A stretch of 23,201 nucleotides of DNA from Scenedesmus sp. ARA3 (GCA_004335835.1 RWJK01000100.1:370-23570), one strand, 5' to 3'. Positions 10,518 to 22,496 are shown, numbered from the stretch's first letter. Numbers and translations: made by a program. Notes: a model not told the origin generated them from the letters alone.

Positions 10518-13500
10518 AGATCCTGGGGTAGCTGCCCCCGCTGGGAGCGGGTGACGTCCTGCCCCAGCCCTGCTGCTGTGGCCCCTGCTGCTGCTGCATG
10601 TAGCCGCCTGCCTGCTGCCCAGCATAGCCGTAGCCGGCCTGCCCAGGGCTGGCGTACATGGCTGGGCCCATCAGGGATGCGCGCTGCTGGTGCACCTCAT
10701 TCATGGAAGGCTGGGGCAGGTACGCGCCACCCTGCACTGGCGGCGAGGAAATGCTCGGGTACATGCGTGGCGAGCCCATCACTGGCGCTGACGGTGAGCT
10801 TGTTGCGACAGCCAGTGGGGCCGGCAGGGGTGTTGAGTCGATCATCTGCAGAAAGGCGCAACCAGCGTAACAGCAGCGTGCTTGGTGGGGAGAAGCAGGC
10901 TTGAGAAACTGCGCACACAGTAACATACAGCAGGCTGCAAGAGGCAGATATTGGAATCTGTCACAACACTACAATTGGAGAAAGCACCGGCACTGCTGCA
11001 CGCCGAGTAGTGTGGCAGCGCTGGGCAATGGACGCTCTGCAAGCAGCAACCCCGCGCCCTCACCTCGTATGTCTTGGCTGCCTTCTCGCCGCCAGCCGTG
11101 GCGTTGATGTTGATGACAGCAACTGTCTCGTCGCCACCCTCGATGGAGGACAGGCGCTTGCCCAACTTGCCGTCCACTGAGTCTGGCGGGCCCGCCTGGT
11201 AGTCCTTGGGGTTGTAGCACGCGCAGGCGCAGCACGAGTCTGCAGCAGCAGCAGCAGCAATGCCACAGCAGCGGCGGCCGCGTGCTCAGCAGCATGGACA
11301 ATGCTCAATGCACAAGTTGCTGCATATGCCATCAATGCAGCCCCTGCACAGCCCCTGCACAGCTCCTGCACAGCGCTCTGATCAACTCACAGCATACACT
11401 CAAACCAACCCCAAGCATTGCACGCAGCAGAGGCAGCAGCTCACCTGACAGGCCGTCCAGGTTCTTGAGCACCAGGTAGCCGCACGCCAGCACCACCCAC
11501 GCCATGCCCAGCAGGATCACGCAGGCGGCCCACTGCACGAATAGCTGGTCGGCCAGGTCGCAGCACAGCCAGCCCTTCAACTGGAACCACACCCCGGAGA
11601 TGCTGGGGTAGTCCGCCATGGCAATCAGGTCGTCGATGGACGCCATCAGGCCTGTGATCTTGCTGCGCACGTCATCCAGGATCACAGTCACCTGTGTGCA
11701 GCAGCATGCAGCATACATGCGCATTCAACAAAGGGGCCATCGCTCACATTGCAGGGCATCCCTATCACGCATATTGCATGTGGTGGCTGGCCTGCAGTGT
11801 TGCAGCTGCTGCTCACACCTCTACCTATGCTGCAGCCGGCAGCCCTGCGGGTGGTTGCTCGCTGCACTGATGGCTTTTCTCAGCAACTCACCCTCTCCTT
11901 GAAGTGGAAGTCTGCCACTTGTGCCAGCATGCTCTCGATAGTAGTGTTAGCCTTGGCCTTCATGGCGCCAATGTCCAGGTCAGGCTTGATGGTGCTGATC
12001 AGCTGCGTGACGTTCATGTCGGAGCCGTCAGGCGCCTTGCCGCCACCCAGGTAGTAGTTGGCAACCGTGTACGGCATGCTGTCATTGCCCATCTTGAGGG
12101 ACACTGCCTTGAGCGCCACTTGCTCGACGTTGGCGCAGGTGTCGCGCATCAGCAGCATGAAGATGGTGTAGAAGATGGGCAGCAGCGCGAAGAAGGCCAG
12201 CAGGATGTTGAGCACGAAGCCGGTCATGCACAGGCCGGAGGGGCAGTTCTTCCATGTGAAGAGGAAGATGAACAGGATGAGCAGCAGCACGACTGCGTAC
12301 GCCCCCATCAGGCCCTGCAAGGCAGCACCAGATACAACCAGAAGTCAGCACGTTCAAGGTAGGGTTTAAAAGAAGTTCCTATGTGTGAGTCAGAACACAC
12401 CACCTGCCAGCATGGTGATATAGCTTGCTGCTGATACCAGCTGGCACTTCATCAGCATGCAGCTTGGCGCCCGGGGTCGTCACCCCTGCAGACGAACATA
12501 ACTGCCAGGCATGAGCTTCAAAAAACAGGGTGCACTCACGTAGTACGCGTAGTTCATGTACTTCTGAGCCAGGGCCTGCGGGCTGTCGGGTGGTGACGCC
12601 AGCCACTTGGCTTGGAAGTTGTCCAGCTTGTCAATGGCGAAGGAGCGCAGCATGTCTGACACATTGCGCATTGGCGCGGACACCCCGTCAATCATGGTCC
12701 TGGCCTGGTTGAAGAGGTCGCCATTGGCATATTCAGAGATGGTATTCAGGAGCTCTGACACTGGCTGAGTGAGCTGCAAATCAGAAGAGCAACAGTAGTG
12801 CGTTCAGGAGGAGAGCTCGTGGTGGTGCAGCAAGGAACCACAGCATCGTCTCATGCGCTACCTGGTTGCATGCAGTTTGACTTCTCCACAGCTAATGTGT
12901 CATTGTCCATGCTGCGGCTTGGCACACTGCGGCTACGGATAACTGCTGGTCCTGGACAAGCCCTAGCTTCACTCACCGACGCGGGGCTGCCACCAAAAGA
13001 GCTGTATGCATTGTCAGCACCATCCAACGCTTGCGTGAAGTCACTCATGCTGAAGCTTGAAATGGACTGCTGGACGTCTCCAATTGCGTTGACCTGCGCC
13101 GACATGTCGCCGCTAGCGCCATCCATGGTCCCTCTGATGCTGCCAGCTATCGAGGTCACAAAGGCTCCCAATTCAACCTGATCAAAGATGGCAGCTGCAA
13201 CAGTGACCTTAATACCGTTGCCGGCTGGGCTCAGGTCTGTCTGGAGTGCCGACCAAGAATTGTCATCCGTCTTGAAAGTTTCAATAGAGTTGTTGATGCC
13301 CACAACAGCCGGCTGCAGGTCCTGCAATGCCAGCGTCAGGTTGTCAAGCGCTGCAATGAGCTGCGCCAGTTCAGGGGCAGCACCCATGAGTTGCTGGTTT
13401 GCGTTCTGCAGCTGATTAGTGAGTGGGGTGGTGTCAGGCAGCGTCAGGTTGGCGCCCAGGGCATCAATTTCGTCTGGAACTGTGTTGAGGCCGTGGTCGC

Positions 13501-15734
13501 CAGTGAATAGGGAGTTGATCTGCACCAGGCTGTCATTCATTGTGGCAATCTTGCCGCCAACATCCGAGCTCAACTCCATGATGCTGCTGTTCACAAAGAC
13601 AGCCCTTCCAAGCAGCCTGTCAACGGCGGTTGACGCGTTGTTGTACCACAGGCCATTGAACCTGCTGATGGTGCTCGACAGATTGGTCAGCTTGTGGTCC
13701 TTGATGTCAGCGGTGGCAACACTGACATCTGTCACGCGCTGCTGGATCACTGTGAATGGGTTCAACGTGCTGCTTGTGCGTGCTGTGTCAATGGCCTGCG
13801 CAGCAACCTTTGCAGCTGCAATGTTTGCCAGCCAAGCCGTCAGGCCGCTCGCGTTGGAGACTGTGTCATGCGTCTCCTGCAGCACCACCCACTTGCTTCC
13901 CAAGCTGACCTTGGAAAAGGGTCCCGTTCTGGAGGCAGCAAAAAAAAGGTGCAGGCTCATGGTCCTGTTGAATGGGCATGCATGCAACTGCGCAAAAAGG
14001 CAACTTCATCCCAACCACACAGCAACACCATCTCAGCTGTTTGCGACAAAGTGCTGCCCGGCCGCAGTTTGACAAGCAGCTAGTAATGTGGTTGCCTCTG
14101 CACAATCGAAACTCACTCGCTGGCGACGTCCTGGACGGCAGCATCATATGCAGCCAGCTTAGCTTTTGTGTCATTTGTTGAAAAGCCCTGGACGGTGTCG
14201 ATGTGGCCCAGCAGCACTTGCAGCGCGCTGCTGGTGTTGGTGGCGTCGATCTCAGCCTTCAGGGCACCAAGCGCGCCTGGCAGCGTGACTTTCAGTGCAT
14301 CATCCAGAGCCGCAATGACCTGCTTGAGTTCTGCTGGTGTAGGGGCATTTGTGAAGAAGTCGTTGACCAGGGCGACGTCTGCCTGCATGCCAGTGATATT
14401 GACCTCGCGGATGATGCCCTCAAACTGGTCCAGCGGCGAGGAGATGTTCCGCGTTAGGTTTGCCAGGTGGTCAACTTTGGACAGCAGCGACACCGGGAGC
14501 TCTTGCACGATGTCGACCTCCTTGCTGACGGCTGCAGGGAACTGCTGGTTGAGGCTTGCCATGCCCCAGGCAGCCATTGCACAGCCGACCAGGCCAAGCA
14601 CAAGCATGACACCCTGCAACAGCGTGGCACACAGGGCACCTGAGATGCGCACCGCATGCACATCACTGGCATGGCAAACTGCCACTGTTGATGTCACAGA
14701 GCTTGCAGTGTGGCTGTCACTCTGAGCCACAGGTGCTGGTACTGAGTGAGGCAGGCAGCTGCAGTGTTTCCTGCAAGCTGGAAGCCTGCTCACCTTGTAG
14801 ATTCTTAGCCGCCTGCTGAACAGCACCTTGCTGGGGTCTGCGTAGGCTTCTTGCTGGCAGCACACCACACACAAACATCTGAAGCAGCGCCTGTAGAGAA
14901 GCAGCACATGACAGAAGCGTCAGCAGCAGTGCCCAACTGAAGTGCACCAAACAGTTGCACTGTGAATATCAGCCTCTTTTTGCCTGATGTGCAACTGAGC
15001 TGGCTTCAATGCTGCTTTGTGGCGCGGCTGCAGTGCCTTCTCCTGCAACCTAGCTGTTTTCCTGCAATCCACACAACGCCACTCACCAGAACAGCAGAAG
15101 CGCGAGCAGCAGCAGCACCAGGACAAACAAGGCGCCGACGCCAGCAATAGGTTGGATGGCATATGTCTTGAGGTAGCTCATCAGCTGCGGCTTGACTGTT
15201 GACATGTCATATGAACCCATGGACCCTCCCTGCATGATATGCCACACTGGACCGAGCAGCTGGTCCAGGTCTGCTGCTGTGACTGGCTTGTTCATGAAAG
15301 GCGCGACCTGCAGCACATTTTGAAGTTTGATAGTGCAGAGAGTCAGGTGTTGCCTTTCATGGCAGGGATGACGAGTGTGCACTCAACACCACAATGGAAC
15401 CCCTCAAGGAAGCGGCTTGTGCAGCGTGTGATGCCTGTCTGGCGCATGCGCACGCTCTGTGCTCAAAGCCCTGCTCGTAAGAGATTGAAAATGCATCAAA
15501 CATGACCCACGCATTTGAAGCGGAGGGAAAATATGGCGACCCCACGGCCATGCTGCAGCTGTAGTGCTGTTTTGTACAGTGCATGACAAGGGCTCCTGCC
15601 TTAGCCGCAACACATAACAGCTGCCTTTAAGTATTCACCTTAAACTTTGCTGAGCTGCATGTCCCGGCTTCGTCAGCCATTGCGAAGCCAGCAAGCACAG
15701 CCAGTGCTAGCGGCAATAAAATGCGCGCCTTCAT
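10516..15734 (-). CDS. Gene B: prominin/tweety-like pentaspan membrane glycoprotein (10 exons, 1090 residues)
   Basis: Exons: 15734-15639, 15307-15087, 14890-14794, 14613-14117, 13928-12977, 12773-12540, 12314-11892, 11691-11445, 11239-11064 and 10845-10516 (stop TAA). All donors are GTGAx and all acceptors end in AG; phases agree and the total is 3273 nt. Residues 1-20 form a signal peptide (MKARILLPLALAVLAGFAMA). Spans: TM1 about 86-106, TM2 139-158, TM3 700-720, TM4 729-755, TM5 891-915. The first cytoplasmic loop is Cys-rich (108, 111, 113, 116, 117), and Cys also cluster after TM5 (925-930). Outer loop 2 (about 159-699) carries more than a dozen N-X-S/T sequons; outer loop 3 (about 756-890) has more. 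The tail (916-1090) is Pro/Gly/Tyr/Gln-rich. Signal peptide plus five spans with two large outer loops is the prominin (and tweety-homologue) plan. Such proteins shape plasma-membrane or ciliary protrusions and bind sterol. Loop 2 is much longer and loop 3 much shorter than in animal prominins, so family assignment rests on topology, not identity. Confidence 0.82.
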
Positions 15735-16122
15735 CGTCGAGAGCTGTCCTGGGGCTGACTCAGATGAATTTTTATTGTTGAAATAGCTATATATGTGATT
15801 TGTGTTTGATGTGTTGAAGCTGGTCAGCAACAGCTGATTTTGCGATGCTTGCTTACTGTAGGTACAAGTTCGGCAACGTGAGCAAAGCGAAATAGAGTCA
15901 CAATTCCTTAAAGACTGCATTTCATGTTATTTCTGTGTTTATCATGGCCAATGCAGAAAGACTTGTCACACGGAAACCCTGAAAACCGCCACGTTGATTA
16001 ATTTGCAGTCGAGAGTAGACGAACCCACACACGCTGGTTTCTAATGCATATATTGCATGGATCGGTGTGCAATACGCATGGCCGAACAGTCAAGTGCATG
16101 AAATTTACGACAGTTGGCAACA
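15735..16122. promoter_or_regulatory. Divergent promoter region between genes B and C
   Basis: The start codons of gene B (ATG at 15734-15732, minus) and gene C (ATG at 16123-16125, plus) are only 388 nt apart and point away from each other. The interval is the most AT-rich part of the window. It has TATA-like stretches at 15788-15794 (TATATAT, about 54 nt upstream of the gene B ATG) and 16046-16054 (GCATATATT, about 70 nt upstream of the gene C ATG). Transcription starts are not determined. Confidence 0.5.
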
Positions 16123-18405
16123 ATGAGCAGAACTGCTGCCCCAAGGTCCTTCAAGCACAGATTAGAAGCTTTTGTGACCGCTATGACGAAGTTGGGTCTT
16201 GCTCCAGGAAACGGACTGCGCACATACGAGCAGTACTACGATGCTGTTGAGGGCCTGCCTAGTCCCTTGCTGAGCGTGTCTGAGCTGCGACAGGAAGCAG
16301 CCAGCAGCTCAACGTCGCGCAGGAGGAGCAACAGGTGTGAATCAAGTGGTCACGTTACGCCCTGCACTTGCAGGCGGGCGAGGTTCACCGCAGCAACAGT
16401 AGCCAGCAATGAGCTGTTGGGGAGTGTGGTCCTTGGCGCTGGCAAAACACGGCCACACAGACAGTTGGCACCTCACAACACGCTCTTGATGGGTATAATG
16501 TTATGTACCGTAGCTGATCCTGCTCTACCTTACGCAAAACCCACATCTTGTATCTCTATACTCCTCTACTGCATCACGCTGTGCAGCGCGTTGACTTGCT
16601 GCTGACATGGTCAACGCGTGCTGTGTTGCTGCCGTTTCACCAAAGGTTTTGTTTCTGTTGACCTTTTGCTTTGCTTGTATGCCAGGACCGACCCAGACTG
16701 GGAGGCTTTCCACGACACGTGCACAAACGTGAAGTGGGTCCTCGGCCTGTCCCATCTGCTCAGCCGTGACCTTGCAGGAATCGACTGGGACTGCAGCAGC
16801 AACGGTGACATGGCAGTAGCAGCACGCAATGGTAGCCCTGCAGCTATCCCATTATTAGCAGCCGAGGGTCCCTACCCTTTCTTCATAGTGCCGCAGCGCA
16901 CACGCGACTGCGTGGCTCTGCTGTGCCAGCGGATGTGTGACAGCATCACAGGCTGTGTTGAAAACACGCGGCCAGCTGTCAGGGATGACAGGCGCATGGA
17001 GATCGCTCACCACGTAGGGCGCACAAGTGAGCAGTGATATGAAAAAATATGAAACGGATCCTTGCACGCAGCGGGCGTTGCATTGTGTGTGGCAACCGCA
17101 GCTCAAGCACTTGCCCATTACACTTGCACATGTTGATTAGTCCAGACTGCAGAATGCGTGCAGCAGCAGCGGCATCTGCCCGCAGGTATGACGGTTTCCT
17201 CCAGCTGATGACATACCCTCCCAGAGGTCTCGCAACCGCAAGAGACGCGCAAACAGACTGCCCACTCAAACAGCAGCAGCCAGAACTGTGTTGCCTGCTG
17301 CAGCACTTCTGGTTCCAGGCACGATCTGTTTGCTATTTTCAGCAGTCCAAACTGCACAGCTGCTGTACTGTCACAGTGTTGTCAATGGCTGCCACTTGCG
17401 CGCTTTCACCTCAATCACGCTCAGACATTCAACTGCCGACTTTGCTGGTTACTTCTTGCTGGCTGTCCACTTGTACTTGCAGACTTGCTGTCATCGATAG
17501 CAGACGCTTTGACTGGCTGCAAGGATGCCATGCAGCAGCTGCAGCTGCAGACAGAGCTGCAGCGGCTGCCCATTGAGCAGCCCATGTGGGAGGCAGCCAC
17601 ATCACTGGTGTCATTTGCACACTCTGTGCTGACTCTGTTCAACGGCATTGCAGCAATCTGGCCCATTGTGAGTTGGCTCGCAGACAGCAGCATGAGTGCT
17701 GGTGATGCTAGTCACACCAAGTAGGGCGCTGGCAGCCTGTCGCCTGTCACAGGCAGCAATGCAGCTGTACTAGTAGATGTTGCTTGCGCTCACTGGCAGC
17801 CTTGCTGCTGTTGTAACAAACCTGTTCAAAGCTGAAGCAGCTTTCACACAGCAGCATTGGACACACAGACTTTCCTGCGCATTGTACAATCCTTGCACTG
17901 TTTGCTTGGCTGCTGCAGACATTGCTTACTGGGGAGGAGAACCCTATGGTGGAAGCTGTCGAGCCTGCAGCAGAGCTGGCAGCTGCTTTCCTCAAGCAGC
18001 TCTCCCCCTCAGCAACAGCCGAGCTAGCAGCTCAAGCCAGCGCAGCAAAAGCAGCAGCAGCACTCTCAGCAGTCACCAGCAGCTTTGCGCCGACTGCTGA
18101 CGCGAGCAGCAGCAGCAGCAGCAGCCCAAGCGGCAGCAACGACAAGCTCAAAGCAGCACTGCTGGATGCAGTTTCTGCTGCGATCTGCACAGCAGACTTG
18201 CTGGCATTCCGCATGTTCCAGGAATGTGCGGATGAAGGGCCGCCTGTAGAGCCAGAGGAGAAGCAGAGTCGGACGCTGCTGGTTAGTAATAAGGAGCTGC
18301 AAGCGCTTCTGCTGGCACACTTGGGCTACATCACTCAGGAGATGCACAGCAGCATGCGGGGCAAGACAGCTGTGTCTGCTGCAGCCATGCTGCAGCCGAA
18401 GGCTG

Positions 18406-18448
<43 letters not shown>

Positions 18449-20644
18449 GCCGCCAGTGCTGGCAGATGTGGAGCCGCACCACAGGAAGCTGCTGCAGCTG
18501 GTGCTTGGTGTGCAGTTCATTGCTGATGTGTCCGAGGTTTCCAGAACCCCGGACATCAGCCCTGCCTCGGCGACCAACACCATGTTTGCGCTGATCTACC
18601 AGATGCAGGCGGTGCTGGAGTTAGCAGACCCATCAGCAGCGGAAATGAGCCCCTGTGGCCGGCACACGCAACAGCAGCAGCAGCTGGTGCTGCCTGCTGG
18701 CACGCACGAGCCGCTGCTACTAACACTGGTGCAGCTGATGCAGCTGGTGCCAAATACAAGGACAGCAGAGCCGTTGCTGCAGCTAATGCAGTTTGCCATC
18801 AACACGTTAGCAGACATGATTCGGCAGAGCCTCGGAACACCTGCCAGCGCAAGTGACGTTGTGGTACACAGGGGAAGCCATCCCGTGCTGCAGCATGTGC
18901 AGGCGCTGGTGTCGCCGCTGCTGCTGCAGCTGGGGCCGGCTGTGTATCATGCTGTGAGGGTGAACAAGCGCGCAGTTGCTCGGGGCGAGGAGGAGGAGGA
19001 GGAGGATGGGATATACGATGCGGTGATACCGACATTTTGGGCAGGTGAGGATTCCTTGGGTGTAGGATAAATTGGGTACACTAGCTTTGTGCAAGGCGTA
19101 TGTACAGGTGCAAATCTGAATGGATACGGATGTGTGGGCAGCATTGTGTTTGTACCAGGCTTGCATGAGGCTGCGGTGCCAAGGCAGAGGCAAATGTGTT
19201 GCTGGTTGCCGCTGGCAGCTGCATTGGCTGCCGCCAGCGGTTGCCGTGAAGGCTTACCGAGCTACAGACGTTGCAGGCAGCAGCAGCAGCATCCGACGTG
19301 TGACAAGGCTTCAGCCATGTGTGCAGGCGTATTTCCAAAATCAAGCAACTGCTGTGTGGGCCCTGTTGTGATGTTGTTCGAATCACACTGCCTGACAGGC
19401 CTGGCTGCTGCCTAATAACATTTGCTGCTGCTGCTGGCGCCGATGCTCCTGCTGCTGCTGGTGCTGCTGTGCAGGTATCACGCTTACGGTGGTTAACATG
19501 GGTGAGTCGTGCCGCCAAGCCATTGGGCACAAGGCAGCAAGGCACAGCTGCACGAATGCAATGCTTCAACTTACTCCAGTATTTGCATTTGACTATGACA
19601 GTGCCTGTGCAGCTTGCAATGAGACGAAGTATGGTGCAGCTGTCATGATGCATCCTATTCATTCACAAACAAAAGCTGCTGCCTCAGCTGGCCTGCTTGC
19701 ATGATCATGCGAGAAGCCACATCATCCTCCCACTCTCCAGTGGCTTTGCTGCAGTCCTACACACATTCATAGCCACCGTTTGCCCAACAGCAACTCTGCT
19801 TGCAAAACCTCCCCCTGTGTTTTGGTGTGTCACGTGCAGCGGAGCCAGCAGCAGTGTCTGTGGCAATGGCCGCTGATCCCCGCACTGCCGCCATCACCCT
19901 GGAAGCAGCGCTGCGGCTGCAGCACAGCGCCATTACACAGCAGCTGCCAGGGGCCTTGGAAGACGAGGAGACACGCAGCATCAGAATCAGAGGTACGCAT
20001 GGTGGATCATATGTGCAGTGGCAGCTGGCGTGGCGTGCTCTGCGCCGCACTGTGCGGCAATCATTTCAAACTGGAACCCACTGCAGCAGTCGCTCAGTTT
20101 GACGAATGGCCCAGATAATTCCGACATGTTTGATGCACTGCTTTGTCTTGTACGCTGCAGGGAGGCAGGTGGACCAGCTGATGGTGTTTGCGCACAAGGT
20201 GGCGCTCTGCGCATCACGCAGCGACCGCGTAACTCCCGCAGCCGCAGCAGCTGGCGCTGTCCCCCAGCTGCTGTCGCTGCTGCTGACATGCATCAAGTAC
20301 TGCGGCAGCAGCAGCAGTAGCGAGCCTGCAAGCAGCTTAGAAGGGTTGGAGGTGGCTTGGCTGGCAGCAAAGGCAGCACTGCAGCTCGCTCCTGCTGCTG
20401 CAAGCAGCCAGCCTGGCAGCAGCAGCAGCAGCAGCAGTGATGTTAGCAGCAGCACACATGCAGCTGTTGTGGCGGCACGCAGCCTGCAACTTACTGCCGG
20501 GTGCTTTGCCGTCGTGCTCAAGGACAGCGCTGCGCTGGCTGCAGCAGATGTGCGCATTGGTGCTGAGATGCCAGCAGAGGACCGCTTGCTGCGCCTGCTG
20601 CAGCAGCTGTCAGCAACCCTCGGCTTTTTCAGTGAAAACCTGCA

Positions 20645-20682
<38 letters not shown>

Positions 20683-21554
20683 TCTTGGAGCTAGCTGCTG
20701 ACAGAAAGGGAGCAGTGCGGCAGCAGCTGCAGCAGCAGCTGCAGGCACTGCAGCAAAGTGTGGAGCAGGCACAGCAGCGCAGCAGCAGCAGCAGCAGCAG
20801 CAGTGCACAAGCTGGGAAGATGGTTGCCACAGTGAAGGCTGTGCTGGGGCAGGAGAGCTTGCTGCAGCAGCTGCAGGAGTTTTCAGAGCTGCTGTGTGCG
20901 CATTTGCTGCCGCAAGGGCTGCAGTGGTGCAACAATCCAAGCTGCAGGTACAACCAGACGCTGACACAGCGTTCAACATGCATACGAGCGCTGTGTATGC
21001 CGCTGTGTGTGTTGCTGCGGGTAGATGCATGCCATGCACTGCCTCTTTTGTCTATTCGAAGTCCATGTGCTGCTGTGTCTTCGCTGTGTGCGCATAAATT
21101 GCTTCGCGTGGGTACGAGCCACATATAGGCATGTCAGAGGTGCTGCTGGCAAAGAAGCGCTGCTCTGCTTGCAAGCCCGTCGGGCTGATCTTTTGTGTCT
21201 ATCCTTGTGCTGATCTTGCTGTGCAGCAACATGTCAGGGCTGTCGGAGGCGCTGCTGGCGAAGAAGCGCTGCTCCGCCTGCAAGGTGGCACGCCACTGCT
21301 GCCCTGGCTGCCAGGTGAGGTGCAGCAGCACCAGCAGCAGCGACAGCAATGTTGCCTGCTCAAATTCACATCATGCACGTCATGCAAAGTAGCATATCTC
21401 CTCTAGCCAGTAGCATCACACTCCCTTTTACCCTCTGTCTCTCTAAAGCTGTACGTGTGCTGTTTCCTTGCTTGCTGTGCAGGCGGCACAGTGGCCACAG
21501 CACAAGGTTGTCTGCAAGCGCCTGAAAGCAGCGCAGCAGCAGCAGCAGGCTTAG
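16123..21554 (+). CDS. Gene C: Gln/Ser/Ala-rich protein with C-terminal MYND zinc finger (9 exons, ~998 residues)
   Basis: Exons: 16123-16334, 16686-17026, 17153-17185 (weak), 17483-17667, 17919-19044, 19840-19992, 20161-20947, 21227-21314 and 21483-21554 (TAG). Phases agree throughout; the total is 2997 nt. The MYND finger spans about residues 940-986, split over the last three exons: CNNPSC (940, 945), CSAC (961, 964), HCCPGC (969-974), then QH (982) and C986. This Cys/His order and the NPxC start are typical of the many algal MYND proteins, in which the finger binds Zn and mediates protein contacts. Upstream sequence is helical and low complexity: poly-Ser near 319-326, poly-Gln near 422-431 and again in exon 7, an acidic EEEEEED run before DGIYDAVIPTFW. 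No SET, ankyrin or other enzyme domain is visible, so an adaptor role is inference. The 33-nt exon could be skipped without changing frame. The intron 19045-19839 (795 nt) shows no gene. Confidence 0.75.
18411..18440 (+). repeat. (CAG)10 tract encoding poly-Gln in gene C
   Basis: Ten CAG triplets in frame in exon 5, followed by RQQPPVLAD. Confidence 0.9.
20649..20681 (+). repeat. (CAG)11 tract encoding poly-Gln in gene C
   Basis: Eleven CAG triplets in frame in exon 7, inside a predicted Gln-rich coiled-coil-like stretch (roughly 20590-20780). A separate AGC run at 20779-20802 encodes poly-Ser in the same exon. Confidence 0.9.
21131..21175 (+). pseudogene. Degenerate duplicate of the gene C MYND exon
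   Basis: These 45 bp match 41 of 45 aligned positions of the functional exon at 21231-21284, apart from a 9-bp gap. Both encode MS..E(V/A)LLAKKRCSACK. Three of the four mismatches are synonymous. Similarity ends after CSACK, before the HCCPGC half of the finger. The nearest upstream AG (TATAG just before GCATG) would put the copy out of frame with exon 7, and an in-frame stop lies just upstream, so it is probably an intronic fossil of a tandem exon duplication. Confidence 0.75.
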
Positions 21555-21712
21555 GCAGCTGCTGTGCCAGCCGCTGCAGTGGCACTGCCAGCTGGCAGAG
21601 GTGGCAAAGGCGGGTGTTTAGGTCACTGCAGGCTCACTTACAACAGTGTTCCAGTGTGCAGTTGTGGAACAGGCCACGGTGCTGCCTCCTATCTGTACGT
21701 GGCTGGTCTTGG

Positions 21713-21717
21713 TGTAA
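21713..21717 (+). terminator. TGTAA poly(A) signal of gene C
   Basis: TGTAA lies about 160 nt downstream of the gene C stop. This pentamer is the usual chlorophycean poly(A) signal, so cleavage is expected 10-20 nt further on. A chance match cannot be excluded. Confidence 0.55.
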
Positions 21718-22496
21718 AGCTACACTATTTGAAGAGACAAACTTGTTTGAATGTTCTTGATCGCCAGCTTTGTTCAGTGCACTCACCAGCGGTTGCATCC
21801 AATGCAAATTTTAAAGGAGTCCTTCGCCACGTGGCAAGTGCACTCATGATCTCTCTCCCGCCCTGTGTCGGCATGAGGGCGCCTGTAGCTCGAGGCTTGG
21901 CCGGACGTAAACAACTCACCAAGTAAGGCATTACAGCTGCTCTGCTCGTTGCGCTGCGGTGTTCGCTTTCAGGGACTTGTGTGGCGAGCAAGGTGTTCTT
22001 GATCAAGACATGTCATGACAAGGTAAGCCCACGTGAATGCCATTTACGTCGTTCGAGAATTTTTGAACCTTCTAGTGGTGTTCACATGGACCTCTAGGAT
22101 GCTATATGCTAATCAAGGCACCTAATCAAGAGGCTTAGGGTGCCCGGCTTAGGGTGCACCCGGCTTAGGGTGCACCCAGCTGACGTTAGCTGCCAGGTAT
22201 AAGCAGGTACACAGAGCCCAGGTCGTAGAAGGTTCAGTAGCTGAACCATATGGCTATTGGCACCCAAGCTACATCCATTGCACCACTGACTCCGTTCGGC
22301 TGCAGTGCTCAACCAGCGCTTTGAAGAGGCCAGCAAGGCAGGTTTTAGAACATGCAAACAGTAAGTCAAAAGTAAATTGATAAATCTCGGACACTATATC
22401 AGCGCGAACCAGTGCCACAGACCGTTTTGGCACAGCATTTCACGGCAGCACACAGCACGCAGGCCCAGCACAGGTGCCTTGCCACGCAGAGGAGAC
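21718..22496. other. Intergenic region between genes C and D
   Basis: No exon or RNA gene is supported. It contains the short repeat at 22132-22177, an AT-richer stretch around 22350-22400 with ACTATATCA, and presumably the gene D promoter and 5'UTR. Confidence 0.5.
22132..22177. repeat. Three-copy short tandem repeat
   Basis: GGCTTAGGGTGC(AC)CC occurs at 22132 (14 bp), 22146 (16 bp) and 22162 (16 bp). The TTAGGG inside each unit is coincidental; this is not a telomeric array. Confidence 0.85.

Noticed and set aside
11904..12362. 152-codon plus-strand frame opposite gene B exon 7
   Set aside because: Antisense of a membrane-span exon with strong splice sites; the sense product fits the protein topology.
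19360..19395. tRNA T-arm-like GTTCGAATC
   Set aside because: Flanking bases do not make a 5-bp T stem, and no anticodon or acceptor stem could be placed; it is inside an intron of gene C.
20066..21124. 352-codon minus-strand frame opposite gene C
   Set aside because: Antisense of CAG/AGC-rich exon 7, giving poly-Cys/Leu/Ser; the sense frame joins in phase to a MYND finger.
22132..22177. Telomere-like TTAGGG
   Set aside because: TTAGGG occurs once per 14-16 bp unit, only three times, and is surrounded by genes; not a telomere array.
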